64,000 nt of DNA, from contig CAYJLF010000026.1 in the NCBI GenBank assembly GCA_964371055.1, positions 1 through 64,000 of the forward strand, given 5' to 3'. This DNA is from CAYJLF01 sp964371055. Its GTDB lineage: Bacteria; Eisenbacteria; RBG-16-71-46; CAIMUX01. Numbering within the stretch: the stretch's first letter is position 1; every line of letters begins with the position of its first letter. The notes under the pieces are model-generated. The model saw only the letters and a program-made list of their open reading frames with translations. It was not told where the DNA came from and ran no database searches. The position numbers and the translations under genes were made by a program. Below, piece after piece: positions 33,613 to 41,450 of this stretch.

Positions 33613-35004
33613 TCACTCCTGCGCCAGGCCCATCGCCCGGATCCGCTTGTGCAGGTGGGTGCGCTCCAGCCCCAGTTCGGCGGCGGCCCGGGTGACGTTG
33701 CCGCCGTGCCGCTCGAGAGCCGCCTGGATGAGGTCCCGCTCCAGCGCTTCCCGCGCGTCGCGCAGCGACAGCCCCCCATAGGGGCTCGCGGCGGGGATCC
33801 CAGCCGCGCCGGTCGACGAACCCGCGGCCGGCCCGCGCCCACCCGCTCCCTGCGTGACCTCCAGCGGCAGGCTCTCCGGGCGGATCTCCTCGCCCCGGTG
33901 CAGGATGATGAAGCGCTCGATCAGGTTCTTCAGCTCGCGGACATTGCCGGGCCAGCGATAGGCAGACAGCAGTTCCCAGCTCACGGCCGACAGGCGCGGC
34001 GCCGGCAGATCGTGATGGGCGGCGTACTCTGCGAGGAAACGTTCTCCCAGAAGCCGCACATCCCCCGCCCGCGTGCGTAGCGGCGGCACCTCCAGCGGGA
34101 TCACGTTCAACCGGAAGAGGAGATCCTCACGGAAGAGCCCCTCCTCCACGCGCACCTTGAGATCCCGGTGCGTCGCCGCCACGACGCGCACGTCGACCTT
34201 GACCGGCTGGGTGCTGCCGACCGGTTCGTACTCCCCTTCCTGCAGCACGCGGAGCACCTTGGCCTGCGCCCGCATGCTCATGTCGCCGACCTCATCGAGA
34301 AAGAGGGTTCCCCGATCGGCCGCCGCGAATCGTCCCTCACGCGCCGTGACCGCGCCGGTATAGGCCCCCTTCACCGCACCGAACAGCTCCGCCTCGATCA
34401 GCTCATCGGGGATCGCCGCGCAGTTCACCTTGACGAAGGGATGATCGACTCTCGGACTCAACCGATGGAGCGCGCGGGCGACGAGTTCCTTGCCGGTGCC
34501 GCTCTCGCCCAGGATTAAGACCCGTGTGTCGGTCGGCGCGACGCGCGCGATCGCCTCGCGCAGCGCCAGAACCGGCGCGCTCTCGCCCAGGAACTCCCCC
34601 ACGTCGGCCTGGCGAAGGGCCGCCAGTTCCCGCTTCAGCCGGCCCGATTCGGAGGCGTTCCGGGCCAACAGCAGGATCCGGTCGCGCGAGAACGGCTTCT
34701 CGACGAACTCGAAGGCCCCCAGCCGCGTCGACTCCACCGCCCGCTCGATCGTGGCGTGCCCGCTGATCATGACGACCGGCAGATCCGGGTGACTGGTGCG
34801 CAGCCTGCGCAGCACCTCCAGCCCGTCGATCCCGGGGAGTTGCACATCGAGGAAGACGGCATCGGGCGGGTTGGCCTCGACCCGCTCCAGCCCCTCTTCC
34901 CCACTGCCAGCGCTTTCCACCTGCATCCCCGCCCCGCTCAGGATGATCTCCAGGCTGCGGCGGATGTTCTGCTCGTCGTCCACGACGAGGATCCGTTCAT
35001 GCAT
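33613..35004 (-). CDS. NtrX/NtrC-type sigma-54 response regulator
   Basis: 463 residues. An N-terminal receiver has D9-D10, phospho-acceptor D53 and K103; the AAA+ domain has Walker A GESGTGKE near 167-173, Walker B TLFLDEVGD and the sigma-54-contact loop as GAYTGA at 213-218 (Tyr in place of the usual Phe, a tolerated variant). A Fis-type helix-turn-helix lies at the C-terminus (GGNVTRAAAELGLERTHLHKRIRA). It overlaps the kinase gene by 8 bases. It should activate sigma-54 promoters, possibly those at 31965 and 38923. Confidence 0.95.
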   Translation of the reverse strand: MHERILVVDDEQNIRRSLEIILSGAGMQVESAGSGEEGLERVEANPPDAVFLDVQLPGIDGLEVLRRLRTSHPDLPVVMISGHATIERAVESTRLGAFEFVEKPFSRDRILLLARNASESGRLKRELAALRQADVGEFLGESAPVLALREAIARVAPTDTRVLILGESGTGKELVARALHRLSPRVDHPFVKVNCAAIPDELIEAELFGAVKGAYTGAVTAREGRFAAADRGTLFLDEVGDMSMRAQAKVLRVLQEGEYEPVGSTQPVKVDVRVVAATHRDLKVRVEEGLFREDLLFRLNVIPLEVPPLRTRAGDVRLLGERFLAEYAAHHDLPAPRLSAVSWELLSAYRWPGNVRELKNLIERFIILHRGEEIRPESLPLEVTQGAGGRGPAAGSSTGAAGIPAASPYGGLSLRDAREALERDLIQAALERHGGNVTRAAAELGLERTHLHKRIRAMGLAQE

Positions 35005-36439
35005 GCGACGTCTCCGGGTCGCGCGGCAGCTCGATCAGAAACCGCGCGCCCCCCCAGTGTCCATCCTCGACGCGGATCGACCCGCCATGCGCCAGCACGA
35101 TCCCCTTCACCAGAGCCAGCCCCAGGCCCAGCCCCCCCTTCGATCCGGACCGGTAGGGCTCGAAAACCCGCTCGCGCTGCGCCGCGGGGATCCCGGGGCC
35201 GTTGTCCTCCACCACCAGCACCACCCGCTCTCCGGCCGGCCGCGTGGCCAGGCGCAGCCTCGGCGCGTCGCGCCCCGCCGTCGCCGCCTGCGCATTGCGG
35301 GCCAGGTTCATCAGCATCTGCCGCACGCGATCCGCGTCGGCCCGGATCATCCCCGCTTCCCGCGCCAGGTCCAGTTCCACTTCCATGTCCCGCTGCAGCG
35401 AGCCGATGTCGCTCACCAGCGCGTTCAGGTCGATCGGCGCGAACTTCGGCTCCACGGGGCGGGAGAACTCGCGGAACCGCCCCACGACGTTCCGCAGGCT
35501 CTCCACCTCCTGCACGATGATCCGGGTGCACTCGTCCAACAGCGCGGCATACTCGCGGTCGCCGCCCGGATAGCGCTCACGGATCTCCTCGACCGTCAAC
35601 TGGATCGGCGTCAGCGGGTTCTTCACCTCGTGCGCCAGCGCCCGCGCCATCTCCCGCCACCCTTCCATCGTCTCCAGATCGACCAGCCGCCGCGACTGCG
35701 CGTCGAGGCTCTGCACCATCCGGTTGAACTGCGTGGAGAGCGAGGCGATCTCGTCCCGACCCCGCACCGGCACACGCACATCCCAGCGGCCCGAGCCGAT
35801 CTGCTGCGTTGCCTCGAGGAGCCTCTGCAGCGGCGCGACGATCCCGCGCGCCAGGAACGCGGCCGCCGCCAGGGCCGCGACCACCGACACGGCGTAGATC
35901 AAGAGGAACGGCAGCCAGAACCCACGCTCCAGCCGCTCCCGTTCGGCGCTGAGCCCGCGGACCGCCTGCAGCGCCGTGGCCAGCGCCTGCGCGTCGGCGC
36001 GCCACGCCGGATCGGTCCATCGATGCGCCACCAGCAGGCTCGAGTCCGGGAGCAGCAGGGTGGCGGTGCAGGCCAGGGGCGGCGTCTCGCTCTGTCCCGC
36101 GGTGGTGGCGGCCGGCTCCGGCGCGGCCGGATCGGACGACGCGTGGAGGATCCGCACCTCGCCCGACTTCGCGTGCAGCTCCACGCGGTCGCCGGGAGCA
36201 CGACCGGGCGGTTGCCCGGCCTGAACCCACGCCGCCAGCGAATCGGCCAGGATCCGCCGCTGGTGCTGGTAGACCTCCCTCGCCTCGCGCACCCCCGCCT
36301 CGAGGGCGACATCGACCTCTTCGCTCAACCCGAGGTTGAGGCTTCGCGTCACCAGTTCCCGCGCCATCCAGGCCGCCGGCACGGCCGGCAGCAGCACGAG
36401 GAGGACCATCAAGAGAGCCACGCGCGTGTAGAGCTTCAT
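34997..36439 (-). CDS. NtrY-like sensor histidine kinase
   Basis: 480 residues from the ATG at 36439 (tcggagggg ahead; the longer frame is unsupported). Two membrane segments bracket a periplasmic region: LLMVLLVLLPAVPAAWMA near 10-27 and FLLIYAVSVVAALAAAAFLA near 175. Then come a HAMP domain, the H-box H-E-V-K-N-P-L-T-P near residue 268 and ATPase motifs N-L-A-R-N-A, DNGPGIP and GGLGLGLALVKG. It shares its start with the DUF4390 stop (ATGA) and overlaps the regulator gene by 8 bases, defining a coupled two-component pair. Confidence 0.94.
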   Translation of the reverse strand: MKLYTRVALLMVLLVLLPAVPAAWMARELVTRSLNLGLSEEVDVALEAGVREAREVYQHQRRILADSLAAWVQAGQPPGRAPGDRVELHAKSGEVRILHASSDPAAPEPAATTAGQSETPPLACTATLLLPDSSLLVAHRWTDPAWRADAQALATALQAVRGLSAERERLERGFWLPFLLIYAVSVVAALAAAAFLARGIVAPLQRLLEATQQIGSGRWDVRVPVRGRDEIASLSTQFNRMVQSLDAQSRRLVDLETMEGWREMARALAHEVKNPLTPIQLTVEEIRERYPGGDREYAALLDECTRIIVQEVESLRNVVGRFREFSRPVEPKFAPIDLNALVSDIGSLQRDMEVELDLAREAGMIRADADRVRQMLMNLARNAQAATAGRDAPRLRLATRPAGERVVLVVEDNGPGIPAAQRERVFEPYRSGSKGGLGLGLALVKGIVLAHGGSIRVEDGHWGGARFLIELPRDPETSHA

Positions 36440-37089
36440 GGCCCCTCCGACAGATCGTCGACGCGGAAGTACGGTCCCGTGTGCTGGATCGATGGTCTCG
36501 ACTTGCTCTTCTCGCCCAGGATGCGGCCGAAGACGACGCTCAGGTCCAGGGCCACTTCCTCGCCGCCGCCGCCGCTGGTGCGACTGACGTAGCGCGACAG
36601 CCGCCGCCGGTCCTCCGGCGCGAGCGGCCGCACGGCGATCTGCACCACGACGCGGTACTCCTTTCCCGGCGGCAGGCGATGCAGCGGGCCCAGCACGCGA
36701 TCGGCCAGGTGCGAGAAGGCCGAGTCGGCCTCCGCGGCGCTCGTGAGCGAGAGCGGCTGGTCGCCCCCCTCCAGAAGGAAGCGGTTCTCCCACAGATCGA
36801 AGCGCAGGGTGCGCTCCACGTAAACTTCCGCGACCGCGCGACCGGCGCGATCCTCCACCCGGAAGAAGTAGAGGCACGTTCCCGGCAGTCCGCTCTCGAT
36901 CGTGGAACGAGTCCGTTCATCCAGCAGATCCCGGGAGCGAACCTCCGCGTGCAGAGTGCCCCCCGATCGGAAGAGACGAAGATCGGTGATCTGCCCGGCC
37001 GCCAGGCCCGCCGACGGCCGGGCGGCGATGAGGCCGATCAGCACCACCACGAGCATTCCGGCCCGTCTTCTGACTCCCTGCCTGGCCAT
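36436..37089 (-). CDS. DUF4390 family secreted protein
   Basis: 217 residues from the ATG at 37089. A signal peptide (AGMLVVVLIGLIAARPSAGLAA) precedes a beta-rich domain with E-V-Y-V-E-R-T-L-R-F-D-L-W-E-N-R-F, characteristic of DUF4390. This family is known for lying next to NtrY/NtrX-like genes, as it does here. The function is unknown; a periplasmic role linked to the kinase is plausible. Overlaps the kinase start by 4 bases and lies 2 bp after the Omp85-like gene stop. Confidence 0.82.
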   Translation of the reverse strand: MARQGVRRRAGMLVVVLIGLIAARPSAGLAAGQITDLRLFRSGGTLHAEVRSRDLLDERTRSTIESGLPGTCLYFFRVEDRAGRAVAEVYVERTLRFDLWENRFLLEGGDQPLSLTSAAEADSAFSHLADRVLGPLHRLPPGKEYRVVVQIAVRPLAPEDRRRLSRYVSRTSGGGGEEVALDLSVVFGRILGEKSKSRPSIQHTGPYFRVDDLSEGP

Positions 37090-37091
37090 CT

Positions 37092-38504
37092 TCAGAACGA
37101 CCGCCCCAGGCTCACCCGAACCGCGACCGGGGACTTCGTCGGCTCCTCGGTGATCGGGTAGCCGATCTCCACGTTCAAGGTCTCGATCCATCGCACGCGG
37201 AAGAGGAAGCCGAAACCGGCATCGGCCGAGATCCCGTACCGTCGTCCACCGGCGCTCCAGTGATCCCCGATGTCGCCGAAGAGGGTGCCGATCACGCGCG
37301 GCCGCTGGGGATCGTCTCCCGCCAGCGGATGCCGCCACTCCGCCGTCGCCTGCCAGAGGGCGCGCGCCCCCAGGGGGCCGCTGAGCCCGGCCGAGGAGAA
37401 ACCGCGCAGGCTGCCGGTGCCTCCCACGATCGGCCGGAGGAAGTACGGCGTCCCCGGGTCGGTGTAGACCCCGCGAACGCGGAAGGCGGCCGCCCGCGTC
37501 TCCCACACCGGGACCGCGACGGTGGCTTCGAACTCGGCGCCTCCGAAGATCGGTCCGCGGTCGGGCGCGCCGAACCGGCCTTTCATGCCGACCAGAGACC
37601 CCGCCTGCCATGGCCGCAGCCGGTCGCGCCGGTTCCGCACCAGCTCTCCCTCACTGAGGAAGAAGTTGAGGAAGTCGTCATGGACAGGCAGCAGATCGGA
37701 GGCAGGCAACGTGGGACCATCGTCGTAGGTCTGCAGCGTCTTGCCACCGAGGGCCCGCGAGAAGCCGGCTCTCCAGACCAGGTCCAGTTCGGGTTTCAAT
37801 CGCCGGCGTACTCCCAGGAGGAACCGGCCGCGATCGAGCTCCTGGTAGTACGACGTTCCTTCGTGCAGGACGGTCCAGAGAACGTCGAGCATCTCCACGT
37901 TCAAGAGGAGGTCGAGGTCGTTCGGCAGGAGCCCCGGGACCTCCATCTCGCCGTAGAGACCGGAGACGCCGAGTCCGGTCCGGAAGCTCAACCGCGCCGT
38001 CCCCCCACGGTCGAACAGCCCGCTGCGCCGGACCCCGATGATGTTCAGGTACCAGCCTTCCAGCGCCCGGTACCCCAGGCCGGTCTCCAGCGCGAAGCGG
38101 TGGGACGGAGTGGCGGCCACGACGGCGTGGACCGCGCCCGGACGGCTGCCACGCGTGGTGTAGATCTCGACGTCGTCGAAGAGGCCGCTGGCCGCGAGCT
38201 GGTCCCGAGCCTGGACGAGATCGCCCGGGCCGACGGTCTGCCCGGCGCGCAACGGGAGGAAGCGCCGCACCAGCAAGGCCGCTTCGCGGCTTGGCGGCTC
38301 GACCCGGATGCTCTCCAGCTCGACACGGATCGGCGCGAGGGTCTCGAGGGAGTCGTTCCACACAGGACCCGCCGCCAGTGCGGAACCGCCGCCCTCCGGC
38401 CCCCTGAGGATGATCCAGAGGAGGATCCACAGGACTGCCAGCCAGAGCGGTGCCCGGTTCCGCGATCCGCGGCCCGGCGGACGACTGTGAAGGCCGATCT
38501 CCAT
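37092..38504 (-). CDS. Omp85/BamA-like outer-membrane protein with one POTRA domain
   Basis: 470 residues from the ATG at 38504. An N-terminal membrane/signal segment (LWLAVLWILLWIILRG) is followed by a single POTRA-type domain (RVEPPSREAALLVRRFLPLR, then DLVQARDQLAASGLFDDVEI) and a 16-strand-type barrel. GTGSLRGFSSAGL matches the R-G-F motif of the Omp85 L6 loop, and the chain ends in G-R-S-F. BamA has five POTRAs and TamA three, so this is a shorter paralogue. It heads the operon with DUF4390 and the two-component pair. Confidence 0.88.
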   Translation of the reverse strand: MEIGLHSRPPGRGSRNRAPLWLAVLWILLWIILRGPEGGGSALAAGPVWNDSLETLAPIRVELESIRVEPPSREAALLVRRFLPLRAGQTVGPGDLVQARDQLAASGLFDDVEIYTTRGSRPGAVHAVVAATPSHRFALETGLGYRALEGWYLNIIGVRRSGLFDRGGTARLSFRTGLGVSGLYGEMEVPGLLPNDLDLLLNVEMLDVLWTVLHEGTSYYQELDRGRFLLGVRRRLKPELDLVWRAGFSRALGGKTLQTYDDGPTLPASDLLPVHDDFLNFFLSEGELVRNRRDRLRPWQAGSLVGMKGRFGAPDRGPIFGGAEFEATVAVPVWETRAAAFRVRGVYTDPGTPYFLRPIVGGTGSLRGFSSAGLSGPLGARALWQATAEWRHPLAGDDPQRPRVIGTLFGDIGDHWSAGGRRYGISADAGFGFLFRVRWIETLNVEIGYPITEEPTKSPVAVRVSLGRSF

Positions 38505-38922
38505 CCCGACGCTCCGGTCCTCCGATGTCCTGACACGCGGCCGGCCATGCGACCGGCATCTCCGAACGTACCGCGCCCGCCATCCACCAGCAACCCGCGT
38601 TCCCCGGCGAGGCGCGATCGCTCCCCGCGCGCGATTGAGGCCGCATCGGGCCGCACCGGGCTGGAGGACGGCGCGAAACGGCGGCAGACACGCCTCGCCC
38701 GCGGCGATAGACCAGCTGCCTCGGCTCGCCGGAGGGCGCCGGCCGCTGTGGTCCCACGGCACACCGTGCCTCCGTGGCACGGCCCCGAGCGCTCCCGCCT
38801 CCCTCCGCACCCCACGTCGTCCGCGAAACGCACCTCGCCACCACCCGCGAAGGAGGCGATTCCGGGCCGTTTTCCGCGGCATTCCAGCAATCGAACCGCT
38901 CGCGTCCCGTTCCCCGTCGCGC

Positions 38923-38938
38923 TGGCACGCCGGGTGCA
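38923..38938 (+). promoter_or_regulatory. Sigma-54 (RpoN) promoter of the TonB operon
   Basis: tggcacgccgggtgca with GG at 38924-38925 and GC at 38936-38937, ten bases apart. The match to the sigma-54 consensus is as strong as at 31965, and both continue with cact, a pyrimidine run and ggtt. It lies about 75 bases upstream of the exbB start codon. No obvious activator-binding inverted repeat was found in the remaining 500-bp gap (38505-39010). Confidence 0.78.
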
Positions 38939-39010
38939 CTCCCCCGGTTATCTCGAACGCTCCCGCCCAGGGTGCAACGCCACGGACCTGATCACGGAAG
39001 GACCAGCACA

Positions 39011-39691
39011 ATGGAATCGATCGCCCGTTACTTCTCGCAGGGCGGCCCGATGATGTGGCTCATCCTCATCGTCCTCGGCTTCGCCGCGACCGTCATCGCC
39101 GACCGTCTGTTCTTCTACCTTCGCACCTGCCGCGATCGCTCCGACCGGTTGGTCGCCGCGGCTGCGCGCGCCATCAACGAAGGGCGCGCCGACGCTGCGC
39201 TGCAGGCCGTCTCGGAGCGGCAGGGACCGCTCAACGCCATTCTGGCCGTGGCGCTCCGCCGCTACCGGGAGGGGTACTCGATGCCGGAGATCCGCCAGGC
39301 GGTGGACGAGGCGGCGATCCGCGAAGTGCCCCGCCTGACGCACCGGCTGAGCTATCTCGCCACCATCGCGAACGTCGCGACCCTGGCCGGCCTCCTCGGC
39401 ACCATCTTCGGACTGCAGCAGGCCTTCAACGCGCTGGCCATCACCGACGCAGCCGAGAAGGCCTCGGTCCTCGCCGCCGGGATCTCCCAGGCGATGAACA
39501 CCACCTCGTTCGGTCTGTTGGTGGCGATTCCCTGCCTGGTCGCGCACGCGCTCCTCGCCAATCTCCAATCGCGGCGGGCCGAGGATCTCGATGCCGGGGC
39601 CGTGCGGCTTCTGAACTACCTGGACAATCGCGTCGCCACGCCCGCGATCGCACCCCAGCTCGTCCCGGTGGTCGAGTCGCTCTCCCGCTAG
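39011..39691 (+). CDS. exbB: ExbB/TolQ-type proton channel subunit
   Basis: 226 residues; aagga lies eight bases ahead of the ATG. Three membrane segments (MMWLILIVLGFAATVIADRLFFY; LATIANVATLAGLLGTIFGLQQ; TTSFGLLVAIPCLVAHALL) surround the conserved cytoplasmic loop, and G-L-L-G-T-I-F-G and N-T-T-S-F-G-L match the ExbB/MotA/TolQ core. The protein forms the inner-membrane motor with ExbD that energises TonB. First gene of the sigma-54-driven cluster. Confidence 0.92.
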   Translation: MESIARYFSQGGPMMWLILIVLGFAATVIADRLFFYLRTCRDRSDRLVAAAARAINEGRADAALQAVSERQGPLNAILAVALRRYREGYSMPEIRQAVDEAAIREVPRLTHRLSYLATIANVATLAGLLGTIFGLQQAFNALAITDAAEKASVLAAGISQAMNTTSFGLLVAIPCLVAHALLANLQSRRAEDLDAGAVRLLNYLDNRVATPAIAPQLVPVVESLSR

Positions 39692-39703
39692 GAGGCACCC
39701 GCA

Positions 39704-40180
39704 ATGTACGGCATCGGAACGAGGAGGATCGGGGGACGCCCGCCGACGGTGGCGGCTGGCGTGGCCGAGGTCGACGTGACCGCGGTCCTCAACATGTTCA
39801 CCATCCTGATCCCCTTTCTCGTCAGCATGACTGCCTTCTCCCACCTCGCGGTGCAGGCGTTCCGCCTCCCGTCCGATGAAGCGGCCGGCCATGCCCAGAC
39901 CGTGGAGCAGATGCCGCTGACCGTGGTCCTCGGTCTCGAGCAGATCACGGTGGTGCACACCGACCTGGTCCTCGCCACGGTCGACCGCCGGGCCGGCAGC
40001 CCCTGGGTCGCGCTCGAAGAAGCGGTGGTCCGCTCCCGGGCCGACCGTCCGGCCGTCGTGCGGGTCGTGGTGGCGGTCGATGACCCGGTGCCGTGCGAGG
40101 ACATCGTCGACTGCCTCGACGCCTGCCGCCAGGGCGGCTTCGAGGATGTCGGCCTGGCCGCCGGAGGAGGTGCGCAATGA
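39704..40180 (+). CDS. exbD: ExbD/TolR-type motor subunit, first copy
   Basis: 158 residues with one membrane segment (VLNMFTILIPFLVSMTAFSHL) preceded by V-D-V-T-A-V-L-N-M, the place of the conserved proton-carrying aspartate of ExbD, and a periplasmic ferredoxin-like domain. A run of weakly similar residues distinguishes it from its neighbour. It begins 12 bp after exbB and overlaps the second exbD by 4 bases. Confidence 0.85.
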   Translation: MYGIGTRRIGGRPPTVAAGVAEVDVTAVLNMFTILIPFLVSMTAFSHLAVQAFRLPSDEAAGHAQTVEQMPLTVVLGLEQITVVHTDLVLATVDRRAGSPWVALEEAVVRSRADRPAVVRVVVAVDDPVPCEDIVDCLDACRQGGFEDVGLAAGGGAQ

Positions 40181-40650
40181 CCCCCCCGATCCGTTCCCTG
40201 CTCACCGGCCGTCGCGGCGCGACCGGCGCGGCCCCCAGCCCGCCGCTTACCTCGCTGGTCGACATGATGACGATCCTGGTCGTCTTCCTTCTGGTCAACT
40301 TCTCGGTGGAGGGGGACCTCATCACTCCGGCCCCCGGCGTCCGCCTGCCGGCCTCGACCAGCCGCCAACAGGCGCGCCCCCAGCTCGGCGTGGAGGTCTC
40401 GGAACGTGGCGTCAGCGTCGATGGCGTCACCGTGGCCACACTCTCAGAGCTGCAGGCCGAAGACGAGATGACGATCGATCCGCTCGCAGCCGCGCTGGCC
40501 AGCCGGATCGCCGCGGCCGACACCCTCCCCGCGTTGACGATCCAGTGCGACCGCCAGATCGAGTTCCAGATCCTGAAGCGCGTCGTCCACACCTGCAGCC
40601 GGGCCGGAGCCCGCTCGTTCGAGCTTCTGGTTCGCCGGGAGGAATCATGA
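40177..40650 (+). CDS. exbD: ExbD/TolR-type motor subunit, second copy
   Basis: 157 residues from the ATG at 40177 in an ATGA overlap. One membrane segment (DMMTILVVFLLVNFSVEG) with T-S-L-V-D-M-M-T, where the Asp is the conserved ExbD residue, followed by a periplasmic domain (R-Q-I-E-F-Q-I-L-K-R-V-V). The two neighbouring ExbDs probably form a mixed dimer within the ExbB pentamer. Overlaps tonB by 4 bases. Confidence 0.87.
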   Translation: MTPPIRSLLTGRRGATGAAPSPPLTSLVDMMTILVVFLLVNFSVEGDLITPAPGVRLPASTSRQQARPQLGVEVSERGVSVDGVTVATLSELQAEDEMTIDPLAAALASRIAAADTLPALTIQCDRQIEFQILKRVVHTCSRAGARSFELLVRREES

Positions 40651-41447
40651 GCTCCTCGCGCCCGGAACTGAGGCAGCGCCTTCTCGGGGAGTACGCATCG
40701 GCTCCCGCCGGCCACAGCCACGATCGCCTCTTCCACCGGCTCCTCGCCGGCCATCTGGTCGCGGTGCTCGGCCTGGGCACCGTGCTGTGGACCGCCGATG
40801 TGCCCGCGGCGATCACCCTCGCGGCGGGTCGCGTCCGTTCGGTGACGGTTCGCCTGGGACCGGAGTTCGCCCAGCCTGCGCCGCGCCCACCGGAGGAGAT
40901 CCGTCCCGACACGAAGCTGGCGCAACCCCGCGCGACCGAGCGCATGAACGACGAGGCGCGGGTGGCGCCCCCGCCCTCGGAGACGCCCGTCACCGATCCC
41001 CCGCGTCGCGTCTACGGCGTGCGCAAGATCTTCGCCCGCGGTCTCGGCGCCGATGGAGGCGACGGCTCGCTGGTGGTCAAGCGCGGCAACACGCTCGACG
41101 GCATCGCCGACACGCTGACGGCCACCGAGGCCGATCTCCGCTCGACGCCCGAAGGGGCGACCTCGCTCAGCACGGTCGACCGCGCGCCGGACGCGATCCA
41201 TCAGGTGAAGCCGCGCTACTCCGCGGCACTCCTGGAGCACCGGCAGAGCGGCACGGTCAGCGCCCGTCTTCTCGTGCAGGCCGACGGCTCCGTCGGCCGC
41301 GTCGAGATCCTGCGCGACATCGGCTTCGACTCGGGCGAGGTCGCCGCCGAAGCCTTGCGTCAGTTCCGATTCCGTCCGGCCGTTCGCTCCGGACAGCCGG
41401 TCGCGGTCTACATCACCTTCCACATCCGCTTCGAATTCCAGGAGTGA
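40647..41447 (+). CDS. tonB: TonB energy-transducing protein
   Basis: 266 residues. A membrane anchor near 35-57 (GHLVAVLGLGTVLWTADVPAA) is followed by a Pro-rich linker (PAPRPPEEI, PPPSETPVTDPPRR) and a C-terminal TonB domain at about 185-266 (P-R-Y-S-A-A-L-L-E-H-R-Q-S-G-T-V-S, then F-R-P-A-V-R-S-G-Q-P-V-A-V-Y). It transmits the proton motive force from ExbB/ExbD to outer-membrane receptors. Starts within the exbD stop (ATGA) and ends 3 bp before the receptor gene. Confidence 0.92.
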   Translation: MSSSRPELRQRLLGEYASAPAGHSHDRLFHRLLAGHLVAVLGLGTVLWTADVPAAITLAAGRVRSVTVRLGPEFAQPAPRPPEEIRPDTKLAQPRATERMNDEARVAPPPSETPVTDPPRRVYGVRKIFARGLGADGGDGSLVVKRGNTLDGIADTLTATEADLRSTPEGATSLSTVDRAPDAIHQVKPRYSAALLEHRQSGTVSARLLVQADGSVGRVEILRDIGFDSGEVAAEALRQFRFRPAVRSGQPVAVYITFHIRFEFQE

Positions 41448-41450
41448 ATC

